Shown: piece by piece, positions 46,356 to 57,875 of the stretch
How the letters are laid out: each line of letters opens with the position of its first letter
How positions within the stretch are numbered: the first letter of the stretch is position 1
Assembly (NCBI RefSeq): GCF_017161425.1
Contig: NZ_CP071057.1
Coordinates: 3,287,501-3,351,500 of the forward strand
Length of the DNA stretch: 64,000 nt
Direction of reading: 5' to 3'
Source: Marinicauda algicola
GTDB taxonomy: Bacteria > Pseudomonadota > Alphaproteobacteria > Caulobacterales > Maricaulaceae
Made by a program: the position numbers and the translations under genes
The notes under the pieces: model-generated
The model's database searches: none
What the model saw: the letters and a program-made list of their open reading frames with translations, nothing else
Told to the model about the DNA's origin: nothing

Positions 46356-47339
46356 ATGTCGAATCCTGCGCGTACCTATCTCGATTTCGAACGTCCGATC
46401 GCCGAACTCGATTCCAAGATCGAGGAACTCGAGGCGGTTCTCGCCAGGAGCGGGGAGGACGCCCCGGACGTCGCCGAGGAAATCGCCAAGCTGCGCCAGA
46501 AGTCGGCGGACCAGCTCAAGACGCTGTATTCGCGTCTCGATCCCTGGCGCAAGACCCTGGTCGCCCGCCATCCCGAGCGTCCGCACCTGCGCGACTATCT
46601 CGAGCACCTCGTTACCGATTTCGAGGAACTCGCCGGCGACCGGCGCTTCGGCGAGGATTATGCCGTGATCGGCGGGCTCGGCCGGCTTCGCGGCCGCCCG
46701 GTGGTGGTCATGGGCCACGAGAAGGGCAACGACACCCAGAGCCGTATCCGGCACAATTTCGGCATGGCCCGGCCGGAAGGCTATCGCAAGGCGATCCGGC
46801 TCATGGATCTCGCCGAGCGATTCGATCTGCCGGTCGTCACCTTCGTGGACACCGCCGGGGCCTATCCCGGGATCGGCGCCGAGGAGCGCGGCCAGTCCGA
46901 AGCCATCGCCCGCTCGACCGAGCGCTGCCTGACGCTGGGCACGCCGATGGTCTCGGTGATCACGGGTGAAGGCGGCTCGGGTGGGGCGGTGGCGATCGCT
47001 TCGGCGAACACGGTGATGATGCTGGAGCACTCGATCTATTCGGTGATCAGCCCGGAAGGTTGCGCCTCCATCCTCTGGCATGACGGCGCGCGCGCGAAGG
47101 ACGCGGCGGTGGCGATGAAGATCACGGCGCAGGATCTGGTCTCGCTGAAGATCGTCGACCAGATCATTCCCGAGCCGGTCGGCGGCGCGCATCGCGACAA
47201 GATCAAGACGATGGACCGGGTCGGCGATGCGATCGAGACCGAGCTGTCCCATCTCGACGGGCTGGACGCGAACACGCTGCGCCAGCGCCGTCGCGAGCGT
47301 TTCCTGGCGATCGGCCGCAGCCTGATGGAAACGAGCTGA
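46356..47339 (+). CDS. accA: Acetyl-CoA carboxylase carboxyltransferase subunit alpha
   Basis: AccA forms with AccD the carboxyltransferase that makes malonyl-CoA, the first step of fatty acid synthesis. The 327-residue protein starts with [18 protein letters not shown], and has [18 protein letters not shown], the catalytic region [36 protein letters not shown] and [11 protein letters not shown]. The family length is reached with the ATG at 46356; an ATG upstream would add 15 residues. Confidence 0.96.
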   Translation: MSNPARTYLDFERPIAELDSKIEELEAVLARSGEDAPDVAEEIAKLRQKSADQLKTLYSRLDPWRKTLVARHPERPHLRDYLEHLVTDFEELAGDRRFGEDYAVIGGLGRLRGRPVVVMGHEKGNDTQSRIRHNFGMARPEGYRKAIRLMDLAERFDLPVVTFVDTAGAYPGIGAEERGQSEAIARSTERCLTLGTPMVSVITGEGGSGGAVAIASANTVMMLEHSIYSVISPEGCASILWHDGARAKDAAVAMKITAQDLVSLKIVDQIIPEPVGGAHRDKIKTMDRVGDAIETELSHLDGLDANTLRQRRRERFLAIGRSLMETS

Positions 47340-47436
47340 CGCGTGATCAGGTGAGGTGGAAACCGGTTTGCCGGTCCGCTTCCCGCGACCGCTCGGAAAC
47401 CTGGAGCGCGGGCGCTCTGTCCGAAGCGATCCTGCC

Positions 47437-48609
47437 CTAGAAGGCCTCGCCTTCGCGGGTTCCGGGGCTGCCGAACGGCAGCAGCGAGGCGACCGTCTTC
47501 CATTGCGAGACGATGCCCATCAGCAGCAGCAGCGCCACGGCGAGCGCGAAGCCGGCCGCCTGCAGCTGCACCGGCCCGTAGTCGCGACGGGTAACGATGT
47601 ACCAGCCCGGCGCGTCCAAGCGGATGTAGCCGACGAGCCCGCTGCTCACCGGATCCTCGACGACCCCGCTCGCCTGGCCGTGGCCCGTCACGGCCCGGGC
47701 CAGCGCGCGGGGCTGGAACTGGGCGGAGACGGCGTCCACGCGCGCTTCCGAGATGGTCGAGCCGTCCATCAGGTCGGCATGGGCCACGAGCACGCCGTCA
47801 TGGGTCACCACGAGGTCGCTCGGATTGGATACGACGCCCTGCAGATAGGCGGTCAGGTCGAGCGTCATGCCGACCGCGCCGAGATGGCGCCCGTTGATGC
47901 GCGCCGGCGTGTGGCAGCCGATCGACATCACCCGCTCCTCGCGTCGGTAGAGCAGGCTTTCCAGCCCGGTGCAGACGGTGTGTCCCATCGGATTGTTTTC
48001 CGGCTGGACGATCTGGATCATCGGCACGTCGTGAAAGTCGAAATCGGCCGGCGCGTCCTGACGGTAATAGCTCAGCCGGTCCTCTCGCCGGGGACCGAAC
48101 ATCACCATGTTGTTCTCGTCGTCGGTGAAATAGACATTGTCGAACCGGTCGACGAGCGCGGGGCCGGCCTGGCGGATCGCCGAGTAGGCGGCCGCGAACA
48201 CGCGCACCCGCTCCGCATCGAGACCCTCGCGCATACCCATGAAGCCGCCGACGCCGTAGGTCACGACCCCGTCGGCGGAGACGAAGCCGTCATAGAGATC
48301 GGGCGGGGTCCGACGCGTCCCGTCGCCGTAATCGACGAAGGCGCGCTCGAAGATGGCCTGCGCGGCTTCGGAGTCCAGCGCCCGGTAGCTGCGGTCGAAC
48401 AGGTCGAGTACCGAGGTCTGTGCCGCGATGACGTCGGCGAACAAATCCTGCTCGGCCGCCGCGCGCTGCTCGATCAGGCTCTCCATCTCGGCACGCGCGT
48501 CGTCCTTTATGCCCTTGAGGACCGCGTCATAAGTGAGAAATCCGGCGACGCCGCCGGCGAGGAGTCCGGCGCCGACCGCGATCGCCAGTGCGAACCGCTG
48601 TCCAGTCAT
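47437..48609 (-). CDS. Membrane-bound Cache-domain sensor without a signalling output domain
   Basis: A 390-residue protein. Residues 5-27 form a signal anchor, then about 310 residues of extracytoplasmic domain. It contains AAIVAAQTSVLDLFDRSY-like helix (as ADVIAAQTSVLDLFDRSYRA), DGVVTYGVGG, RVMSIGCHTPARINGRHLGAVGMTLDL and SDLVVTHDGVLVAHADL, which read as a double Cache (dCache) ligand-sensing domain. A second membrane helix (about 350-370) is followed by only some 20 cytoplasmic residues. No HAMP, kinase, MCP or GGDEF domain is present. It may pair with a separate partner. The start at 48609 excludes an improbable upstream extension. Confidence 0.72.
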   Translation of the reverse strand: MTGQRFALAIAVGAGLLAGGVAGFLTYDAVLKGIKDDARAEMESLIEQRAAAEQDLFADVIAAQTSVLDLFDRSYRALDSEAAQAIFERAFVDYGDGTRRTPPDLYDGFVSADGVVTYGVGGFMGMREGLDAERVRVFAAAYSAIRQAGPALVDRFDNVYFTDDENNMVMFGPRREDRLSYYRQDAPADFDFHDVPMIQIVQPENNPMGHTVCTGLESLLYRREERVMSIGCHTPARINGRHLGAVGMTLDLTAYLQGVVSNPSDLVVTHDGVLVAHADLMDGSTISEARVDAVSAQFQPRALARAVTGHGQASGVVEDPVSSGLVGYIRLDAPGWYIVTRRDYGPVQLQAAGFALAVALLLLMGIVSQWKTVASLLPFGSPGTREGEAF

Positions 48610-48701
48610 CTTCGGTGTCTCCGCCCCTTCAAGTCTCTTTATCCCTTCAGCATGGCCGGGATGGGTGAACGTAGGCTTACCAGGCGGGGTTAATTTTCCG
48701 G

Positions 48702-49164
48702 TTAGCGCGTCAACTCGTGGACGAGGCGGGGGAGGAAACGCCCGGGCACGGCCTCCGAGGGCCGATCGCCGAGATAGCGTGCGCCCATCGCCTCGTAGAA
48801 GCCGCGTGCGAAGGGATCGGACAGGATCGTCATGCGCTGCGCGCCGCGCCGGCGCGCGGTCTCGGTCGCCCAGGCGTAGAGATGCCGGCCCACCCCGGTC
48901 CCGATGGATTGCGGATCGATGAAGAGCAAGTCGAGTTCGCACCCCCCGCCCGAAACGGCGCCGATCTGGGCGACGCCGGCCGTTATCGCGCCGAGGCGCG
49001 CGACCCGCACGCGATCCTCGCCGATGGCCTCGGGGGCGAGCCCGAGCCAGCGCGCCATGATCTCCATCATGGCGTCGTCATAGCCCCAATGGGCCTTGGA
49101 TCGCAGGATCAGGGAATCGAGCGCGGCGCGCTCCCCTGGCTGGGGCGCCTCGATGCGCAGCGTC

Positions 49165-49187
<23 letters not shown>
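48702..49187 (-). CDS. GNAT-family N-acetyltransferase (near secA)
   Basis: A 161-residue protein of the GNAT fold. The N-terminal beta strand and [16 protein letters not shown] are followed by the core [23 protein letters not shown], with the acetyl-CoA pyrophosphate loop Q/R-x-x-G-x-G/A seen as [10 protein letters not shown], then [20 protein letters not shown]. Its start overlaps the 3' end of secA by 23 bases, so it is probably co-transcribed. Substrate unknown. Confidence 0.85.
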
Positions 49188-51948
<2,761 letters not shown>

Positions 51949-52133
51949 GACGTAATGAGCCTTGGGGCGAAGGTCGAAACGAGCGGCTGGATGACCGGTA
52001 GGGCGCTGCCCGTCGAGGGACACGCTTGCGGTTCCCGGCCGGAAATAGGGTCTTCGGTGACTTAAGGAGGCCTTCAATTCGTGTCAATCGAGCCGGGCGG
52101 CTGGACCGGGTCGCCGCTGGAGAGGTTCCGCCC

Positions 52134-53144
52134 ATGACCGCCATCTTCCCCTTCACCATGCGCCCGGCGCCCGTGCTCGCCGCGGCCCTGCTCGTGCTCT
52201 CCGCCTGCGGACCGCAGGCGGGCGAGGGCGGCGAGGGGACTGGCGCGGGCGCGCAGCGCAGCCCGGTCGCCTACGCCTTCACCGATCTGGAGCCGATGGG
52301 CGAGGACGACGCGATCGCCGCCGAGGTCGGGGCCACGGCGATCTACGTCTCCGACGTGCGCCGCGAGGCGGCGGCGCAGGAGCTCGTCGAGGACCCCGCC
52401 GCGCTCACCTCCGCCGATCCGGCGTTCCAGCAGGTGCTCTCCGAGCTCATCGAGCAGCGCCTGCTCGCACTGGAAGCGCGCCGGCAGGAACTCGATGCGG
52501 ACCCGGAAGCGCGCCGGCGCCTGGCCGCTGCCGAGGAGCGCATCCTCGGCAATATCCTGGTGGAGACCGCGGTGTCGCGCTCGGTGAGCGAGGAGGCCAT
52601 CCGGCGCGTCTACGAGGAACAGGTCCGCCTCATCCCTCCCACCGAGGAGGTGCGCGCGCGCCACATTCTCGTCGCCACGCGCGAGGAGGCCGAGGAGGTC
52701 GCGCGCCTGCTGTCGGAGGGCGAGGACTTCGCCACGCTCGCCGCGCAGGTCAGCGAGGACCCCGCCACCCGGTTCGAGGGCGGCGATCTGGGGTATTTCA
52801 CGCGCGAGGGCATCCTGCCCGCCTTCGCCTCGGTGGCGTTCGAGACGCCGGTAGGGCAGGTTTCCGAGCCTTTCGAGACCGAGTTCGGCTGGCACGTTCT
52901 CACCGTCGTCGACCGGCGCAACCAGCCGCGCCCGAGCCTGGAAGAGATGCGCCCGCGCATCGTGCGCTTCCTCACGCTGGAGGGCATCCAGAGCCTGCTC
53001 GACGAGATCCGCGAGACCTATCCGGTCACCCGGGTCGCCGCCCCGGCGCCGCAGGAATTGCGTGCCGTCCCCGAGGTCGACAGGCCCGAGGACCTACCCG
53101 GCGAATCCGGGCCCGATGTCGATCTGCCCGCCGACCCGGGTTAA
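52134..53144 (+). CDS. Parvulin-type peptidyl-prolyl isomerase lipoprotein
   Basis: A 336-residue protein with a lipoprotein signal (AALLVLSACGPQ, Cys near 26). A helical N-terminal region (about 60-165) carries chaperone-like segments, and a parvulin (PpiC) domain follows: RARHILVATREEAEEVARLLSEG, LAAQVSEDPATRFEGGDLGYF, FSxP-like VAFETPVGQVSEPFETEFGWHVLTV. Such proteins help outer-membrane proteins fold. The C-terminal tail is acidic. It is divergent from secA, in line with an export role. Confidence 0.9.
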   Translation: MTAIFPFTMRPAPVLAAALLVLSACGPQAGEGGEGTGAGAQRSPVAYAFTDLEPMGEDDAIAAEVGATAIYVSDVRREAAAQELVEDPAALTSADPAFQQVLSELIEQRLLALEARRQELDADPEARRRLAAAEERILGNILVETAVSRSVSEEAIRRVYEEQVRLIPPTEEVRARHILVATREEAEEVARLLSEGEDFATLAAQVSEDPATRFEGGDLGYFTREGILPAFASVAFETPVGQVSEPFETEFGWHVLTVVDRRNQPRPSLEEMRPRIVRFLTLEGIQSLLDEIRETYPVTRVAAPAPQELRAVPEVDRPEDLPGESGPDVDLPADPG

Positions 53145-53195
53145 CCAAGGCGAAACCCTGTTTGCCCGCAAGCGCTTCACGCAAGGCCGCGACCC

Positions 53196-53633
53196 ATGCA
53201 TGCTGAGACCCGGAATATCCTGCTCGTGAGCGCCTGCGCCCTGCTCGACACCGACGGGCGTGTGCTGATCACGCGAAGGCCCGAAGGCAAGGCGATGGCC
53301 GGCCTGTGGGAATTCCCCGGGGGGAAGGTCGAGCCCGGCGAAACCCCCGAACGAGCCGTGGTGCGCGAACTGCGCGAGGAACTGGGAGTGGAGCCGTGCG
53401 AGCGTTGCCTGCAGCCATTCGCCTTCGCCTCCCATCCGCTCGACGGCGGAGGCCATCTGCTGATGCCGCTCTATGTCTGCCGCAAGTGGGACGGCTTCCC
53501 CGATCCGAAGGAGGGCCAGGCGATCGCCTGGGTGCGCACCGGCGAGCTGAAGGACTACCCCATGCCGCCGGCCGACATTCCGCTGGCAGCGGAGCTGCGC
53601 GACCGGCTCACCGGAGCGCGCGTGCTCGACTGA
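53196..53633 (+). CDS. mutT: 8-oxo-dGTP diphosphatase (MutT/Nudix)
   Basis: A 145-residue Nudix hydrolase that removes oxidised guanine nucleotides. The Nudix box runs from GGKVEPGETPERAV to REELGV near residues 44-66, with the preceding MAGLWEFPGG typical of MutT. The C-terminal WVRTGELKDYPMPPADIPL closes the family fold. The stop overlaps the start of the Flp pilin gene, probably as CTGA. Confidence 0.93.
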   Translation: MHAETRNILLVSACALLDTDGRVLITRRPEGKAMAGLWEFPGGKVEPGETPERAVVRELREELGVEPCERCLQPFAFASHPLDGGGHLLMPLYVCRKWDGFPDPKEGQAIAWVRTGELKDYPMPPADIPLAAELRDRLTGARVLD

Positions 53634-53785
53634 ACGCCTTCCTCGCCGACGAGCGCGCGGCCACCAGCATCGAATACGCCCTGATCGCCTCGATCGTCTC
53701 GATCGCGATCGTCACCGCGGTGACCTCGATCGGGGGCACGCTGACGGGCTGGGCCTGGGACGTCGTCGCAGGTTTCAACCAGTAA
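53630..53785 (+). CDS. Flp-family type IVb pilin, probable CTG start
   Basis: A 51-residue pilin-like protein. From the putative start it reads LNAFLADERAATSIEYALIA, matching the Flp pattern (FLxDERGATAIEYGLIA), then a long hydrophobic helix (SIVSIAIVTAVTSIGG). No ATG, GTG or TTG in frame precedes this; the only codon that fits the family N terminus is CTG 53630, overlapping the mutT stop as CTGA. It could also be a lost ATG. No Flp/Tad secretion genes are nearby, so it is an orphan here. Confidence 0.7.
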   Translation: MNAFLADERAATSIEYALIASIVSIAIVTAVTSIGGTLTGWAWDVVAGFNQ

Positions 53786-54754
53786 CTAGCCGCCCGCCTT
53801 CTCGCCGGCGCTCCGCTCGCTCACCCCGAGCGCCTCGGCCAGGCGCACCTGCGCGCTGCCGGGCCGCTTCGGCTTCGGCTGATCGGGATGCGGGGCCCAC
53901 CCTGCCGCATGGATGATCTCGAACGTGGCGGGCATCTTGCCGTCGGCTTCGGCGAACGTCTCCGCATAGATCTCGGCCGTGCGCACGAAGAAGGATTTCG
54001 CTACCGGTGTCCTCGGCCGGTCCTTCAGGGCGCTCGTCTCGCCCATCTTCCTCAGATCGCGCATCAGCGCGAAGGCATTGGGGTAGCGCGCCTTGACGCG
54101 GTCCACGTCGCTGACCGGCATGGCAAAGCCCGCCCGTGCCAGGAGACCTGCCATGTCCACCGTGTCCGCGAAGGGGGAGACGCGGGGGCTGACCCCGCCC
54201 TTCAGCTCGCCCTCGGCCGCCATCAGGGACTGGCGCAGCTCGGTGAGCGTCGCGCCCCCGAAGAGGGCGCAGGCGAAGAAGCCGTCGGGCTTCAGGGCCC
54301 GGTTGATCTGGATGAGGGCGCCGACGAGATCGTTGGTCCAGTGCAGCGAGAGGCAGGAAAGCACGAGATCGACGCTCTCCTCGGCGATCGGGAGATGCTC
54401 CTCGTCGAGCGCGACGCCGGACCAGGCGCTCCGCGCCGCCAGCGCCGGGGAGAGATCGGCCTCGATGACCCGGCCGAGCTTGCCCGCCGCGTCCGGGCGC
54501 GCCTTCAGCGCCCGGCCCAGCGCACCGCCCCCGCCCAGCATCAGGCAGGTGTCGAAATCGCGCGTGACGGCCGTCAGCCGGTCGACCAGGTCCTCGGCCG
54601 CCCTTGCGTGCAGGAAGTCGAAGGCGTCAAACTCGCCCGCGGCGCGCTCGCGCCGGCGTTTGAGGAGCGTGCGGTCGAACAGGACGGGCGGGCCGCCCGC
54701 CGCCGCCTCGGCCGGCTGGCGCGGCGCTGGGGAGGCTGGATGTGTCTCGGTCAT
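53786..54754 (-). CDS. SAM-dependent methyltransferase (BioC/NDUFAF5-like)
   Basis: A 322-residue Rossmann methyltransferase. It has an N-terminal RAAGEFDAFDFLHARAAEDLVDRL, a somewhat degenerate SAM motif CLMLGGGGALGRAL near residue 70, VIEADLSPALAARS, LPIAEESVDLVLSCLSLHWTNDL and FFACALFGGATLTELRQSL. This pattern fits the mitochondrial NDUFAF5/BioC-like group; NDUFAF5 hydroxylates a complex I subunit rather than methylating. Which activity applies here is open. Its start overlaps the divergent comF region. Confidence 0.82.
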   Translation of the reverse strand: MTETHPASPAPRQPAEAAAGGPPVLFDRTLLKRRRERAAGEFDAFDFLHARAAEDLVDRLTAVTRDFDTCLMLGGGGALGRALKARPDAAGKLGRVIEADLSPALAARSAWSGVALDEEHLPIAEESVDLVLSCLSLHWTNDLVGALIQINRALKPDGFFACALFGGATLTELRQSLMAAEGELKGGVSPRVSPFADTVDMAGLLARAGFAMPVSDVDRVKARYPNAFALMRDLRKMGETSALKDRPRTPVAKSFFVRTAEIYAETFAEADGKMPATFEIIHAAGWAPHPDQPKPKRPGSAQVRLAEALGVSERSAGEKAGG

Positions 54755-54774
54755 GGGCCCGATATGGGCTGAAC

Positions 54775-55527
54775 GTGCTCGAAAGAAAAGCGGCGGGGGC
54801 GGCGCGCTGGCTCGCCGATCTGGTCTGGCCGCCGCTCTCGGCCCTGTCGAACGCGCCGGTCGGCCGGCCCGGCGAACTCACGCCGCAGGACTGGTCGAAG
54901 ATCGTCTTTCTCGAGGCGCCGTGGTGCAGCGCCTGCGGGGTGCCTTTTCCCTATCCGGCGGGCGAGGGGGCCCTGTGCGGCGCGTGCGCGGCGCGGGCCC
55001 CGGTCTATTCGAGGGCGCGATCGGCCTTCGTCTACGACGCCCAGAGCCGCACGCTCGTCTTGTCGCTGAAGCATGGCGGGCGCACCGACGCGCTGGCCGC
55101 GTTCGGGCCGTGGATGGCCCGGGCCGGAGCGGAGTGCCTCGCAGGGGCCGATGTCCTACTCCCCGTGCCGCTGCATCCGCGCCGCCTGCGCCAGCGCCGC
55201 TTCAACCAGTCCTTCCTGCTGGCCCGTGCCGTGTCGCGCGCGAGCGGCGTTCCGCTCGATGCCCACGTCCTCAGGCGCATGCGCGCCACACCGAGCCAGG
55301 GCGGGCTCTCGGCCAAGGGGCGCGCGCGCAACGTCGCGGGCGCGTTCGCGGTGCGCGAGGCGGCGAAGGCGGGCGTGAAGGGTCGGCGCTTCGTGCTGGT
55401 CGACGACGTTTTCACCACCGGCGCGACGCTGGAGGCCTGCGCGCGGGCGCTGAAGCGGGCCGGTGCCGAAGATGTGAGCGCGATCACGCTGTCACGCGTT
55501 GTTAAGCCGGTCGATCCTCTTAAATAA
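54775..55527 (+). CDS. comF: ComF family protein
   Basis: A 250-residue protein of the ComF type, linked to DNA uptake and single-strand DNA processing in competent bacteria. An N-terminal zinc motif is seen in APWCSACGVP and ALCGACAARAP, and the C-terminal phosphoribosyltransferase fold has FVLVDDVFTTGATLEACARAL. NQSFLLAR and TPSQGGLSAKGRARNV are also typical. The GTG at 54775 is preferred over the GTG at 54742, which would overlap the divergent gene. grxC follows 68 bases downstream. Confidence 0.88.
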   Translation: MLERKAAGAARWLADLVWPPLSALSNAPVGRPGELTPQDWSKIVFLEAPWCSACGVPFPYPAGEGALCGACAARAPVYSRARSAFVYDAQSRTLVLSLKHGGRTDALAAFGPWMARAGAECLAGADVLLPVPLHPRRLRQRRFNQSFLLARAVSRASGVPLDAHVLRRMRATPSQGGLSAKGRARNVAGAFAVREAAKAGVKGRRFVLVDDVFTTGATLEACARALKRAGAEDVSAITLSRVVKPVDPLK

Positions 55528-55594
55528 GGTCGACATGGAAATTGCGCCGGCTCCGCGCCGGGCGCCCCGCCACTTACGGAGACCCGAGCCGCTC

Positions 55595-55864
55595 ATGGCC
55601 AAAGTCACGATCTACACCCGCCCGATGTGCCCCTACTGCGTGCGCGCGGTGCAGCTGTTGAAGCAGAAGGGCGTCGATTTCGAGGAGATCGATGCCGGCT
55701 TCGACCGCCTGAAGAAGGAGGAGATGGTCTCCCGGGCGAACGGCGCGCGCACCTTCCCGCAGATCTTCGTCGGCGAGACCCATGTGGGTGGCTGCGACGA
55801 CATGTTCGCGCTCGAACGCCGGGGCGAGTTCGACGCGCTTCTGCAACGCGAAGGCGCCAGATGA
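55595..55864 (+). CDS. grxC: Glutaredoxin 3
   Basis: An 89-residue glutathione-dependent thiol reductase. The dithiol site is YTRPMCPYCVRA (C-P-Y-C), with RANGARTFPQIFVGETHVGGCDD holding the cis-Pro and the GSH-binding G-G-C-D-D. Length is normal. It follows comF and overlaps the nitrilase-family gene by ATGA in a conserved four-gene order. Confidence 0.95.
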   Translation: MAKVTIYTRPMCPYCVRAVQLLKQKGVDFEEIDAGFDRLKKEEMVSRANGARTFPQIFVGETHVGGCDDMFALERRGEFDALLQREGAR

Positions 55865-56697
55865 GCCGCGTGAAGGTCGCCCTCATCCAGATGCGCTCGG
55901 GCACCGACCCCGAACGCAATCTCGACGACGCGGAGGCCATGATCCGCGAGGCGGCGGGCCAGGGCGCGAAATTCGTGCTGACGCCCGAGACCACCAATCT
56001 CGTCCAGAAGGATACCCAAAGGCTCTTCGAGACGCTGAAGAGCCCGGTCGAGGATCCGGCCCCGATCCGCTTCGCCCGGCTCGCCGAGGCGCTGAAGATC
56101 GATCTCCTGGCCGGGAGCTTCGCCCTGCTGGGCGCCGACGGGCGGGCGGTCAACCGCTCGCACCTGTTCGGGCCGGACGGGGAGGTGAAGGCGCTCTACG
56201 ACAAGATCCACATGTTCGACGTCGAGATCGGCGGGGGCGAGAGCTGGAAGGAGTCGGCCAATTACAAGCCGGGCGACCGCGCCGCCATCGCCGATGCGGC
56301 GGGCATGAAGGTCGGGCTCTCCATCTGCTACGATCTCAGATTCCCCTATCTCTACAGGCGCCTGGCCCAGGCCGGCGCGCTCGCGCTGACGGTGCCGAGC
56401 GCCTTCACCCGGCCCACCGGGCGCGCGCACTGGGAGGTGCTGCTGCGCGCGCGCGCGATCGAGACCGGCTCCTGGGTGCTCGCCCCGGCCCAGGGCGGCC
56501 GCCACGAGGACGGGCGCAAGACCTGGGGGCACTCGATGGTCGTCGGGCCGTGGGGCGAGGTTGTCGGGGCCCTATCCGGCGACGACCCGGGCATTCTCTA
56601 TGCGGAGATCGACGCGGAGGAGGCGCTCGAGGCGCGCCGGCGCATTCCCGCCCTGAGCCATGACCGCGAGATCACCGGTCCGGGAAAGCCGGCATGA
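55861..56697 (+). CDS. Nitrilase-superfamily carbon-nitrogen hydrolase (Nit-like)
   Basis: A 278-residue C-N hydrolase of the Nit1/Nit2 type; relatives hydrolyse deaminated glutathione or omega-amides. The catalytic triad is Glu43 in VLTPETTN, Lys115 in YDKIHMFD and Cys156 in SICYDLRFP. The C-terminal WGHSMVVGPWGEVVGAL is typical. Its overlap with grxC and DUF1178 and the glutathione link of the family suggest repair of damaged glutathione. The exact substrate is inferred. Confidence 0.92.
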   Translation: MSRVKVALIQMRSGTDPERNLDDAEAMIREAAGQGAKFVLTPETTNLVQKDTQRLFETLKSPVEDPAPIRFARLAEALKIDLLAGSFALLGADGRAVNRSHLFGPDGEVKALYDKIHMFDVEIGGGESWKESANYKPGDRAAIADAAGMKVGLSICYDLRFPYLYRRLAQAGALALTVPSAFTRPTGRAHWEVLLRARAIETGSWVLAPAQGGRHEDGRKTWGHSMVVGPWGEVVGALSGDDPGILYAEIDAEEALEARRRIPALSHDREITGPGKPA

Positions 56698-57134
56698 TCC
56701 GCTACGCCCTCCAGTGTGCCGAAGAGCACCGCTTCGAGGCCTGGTTCTCCTCCTCTTCCGACTACGACCGGCAGGCCGAGGCCGGCCTCGTCGAGTGTCC
56801 GCATTGCGGCTCGCTCGAGGTTCGAAAGCAGGTCATGGCCCCGGCGATCGCAAGGGGGGAGAGGCGCGAGACGATGGCTGCGGGCGGGCCGCAGGGGCTT
56901 GGCGATTTCGAGACGCTCGCGCGCAAGGTCCAGGCCCATATCCGGAACAATTTCGACTATGTCGGACCCGACTTCGCAAACGAGGCCCGCGCCATGCATG
57001 CCGGGGACAAGCCGGAGCGCCTGATCTACGGCGAGGCCACCCGCGAGGAGAGCGAGAAGCTCGCCGAGGACGGCATCCCCTGCGCCCCGCTGCCCGCCCC
57101 GTTCGCCCCGGTCCCGCCGAAGAAGGCGAACTGA
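56694..57134 (+). CDS. DUF1178 family protein
   Basis: A 146-residue protein. The N terminus MIRYALQCAEEHRFEAWFSSS is diagnostic of DUF1178; C-P-H-C at about residues 35-38 (VECPHCGSLEVRKQVMAP) with the early Cys may bind zinc. NFDYVGPDFANEARAMHAG and RLIYGEATREE complete the family. Function is unknown. ATGA overlap with the nitrilase-family gene; the stop abuts that of the convergent GST gene through TGATCA. Confidence 0.93.
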   Translation: MIRYALQCAEEHRFEAWFSSSSDYDRQAEAGLVECPHCGSLEVRKQVMAPAIARGERRETMAAGGPQGLGDFETLARKVQAHIRNNFDYVGPDFANEARAMHAGDKPERLIYGEATREESEKLAEDGIPCAPLPAPFAPVPPKKAN

Positions 57135-57797
57135 TCACGCGTAGGCGTAGGGTCCGCCGCGCTGCAGGGCGGCCTGGTAGGCCTCGCGGGCGTGGACGCG
57201 TTCCAGGAAGCTCCTGATCGCGGGCCTGCCCGACAGGTCGGCGCGCGTGCTCGCGGCCTCGAGCGGGAAGCTCATCATGATGTCGGCGAGAGTGAAGTGC
57301 TGGCCGGCGAACCAGCCGGTCTCTTCCAGGCTCTTTTCCCAGTAGTCCACATGCTCGGCCACCCGCGGATCGACGAAGCCGTCCATCGTCTTGTTCGCCA
57401 CCGCCCTGACCACCGGCTTCATGACGAAGGGCGCGTTCTCCGGCAGGCGCGAGAAGACGAGCTTGAGCAGCAGCGGCGTCATCGCCGAGCCCTCGGCATA
57501 GTGCAGCCAGTAGGTGACGGCGCGCGCATCGGGCGTGCCCCGCTCCGGCATCAGCGGACCGGCGCCGTGGGCCTCCAGGATGTATTCGAAGATCGCCCCG
57601 GTCTCGGCCACCGTCACACCGTTCTCGGTGATCACAGGGCTCTTGCCGAGCGGGTGGACCTCGTAGAGGTCCTTCGGCGCGAGCATCGTGCGCTTGTCGC
57701 GCTCGTAGCGCTTGACCTCGTAGGGGATCTGCAGCTCCTCGAGGAGCCAGAGCACGCGCTGCGAGCGCGAGTTTTCCAGGTGATGCACGGTGATCAT
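57135..57797 (-). CDS. Glutathione S-transferase family protein
   Basis: A 220-residue protein with an N-terminal thioredoxin-like domain (ITVHHLENSRSQRVLWLLEEL with the likely catalytic Ser near 11, and PLGKSPVITENGVTVAETGAIFEYIL) and a helical C-terminal domain with WFAGQHFTLADIMMSFPLE. Length is normal. The ATG at 57797 places the first strand correctly. Substrate unknown. Confidence 0.9.
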   Translation of the reverse strand: MITVHHLENSRSQRVLWLLEELQIPYEVKRYERDKRTMLAPKDLYEVHPLGKSPVITENGVTVAETGAIFEYILEAHGAGPLMPERGTPDARAVTYWLHYAEGSAMTPLLLKLVFSRLPENAPFVMKPVVRAVANKTMDGFVDPRVAEHVDYWEKSLEETGWFAGQHFTLADIMMSFPLEAASTRADLSGRPAIRSFLERVHAREAYQAALQRGGPYAYA

Positions 57798-57843
57798 GAA
57801 GGCCTCCCTGTGCGTCCAAGCTAGGCCGGGCGGGGGCAAAAGC

Positions 57844-57864
57844 AAAACCCCCGGCGCCGGGGCC
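57844..57864 (-). terminator. Intrinsic terminator after the GNAT gene
   Basis: On the minus strand a CCCCGGCGCCGGGG hairpin (57849-57862) is followed by TTTTGCTTTT. It stands about 12 bases past the stop of the GNAT gene and upstream of GST, ending the GNAT message. Confidence 0.65.
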
Positions 57865-57875
57865 GGAGAGCGGTC

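Noticed and set aside
48680-48705. Possible CtrA site (TTAATTTTCCGGTTAG) upstream of the Cache gene
   Set aside because: The second half-site is GTTA or TTAG at the wrong spacing, so the TTAA-N7-TTAA pattern is not met.
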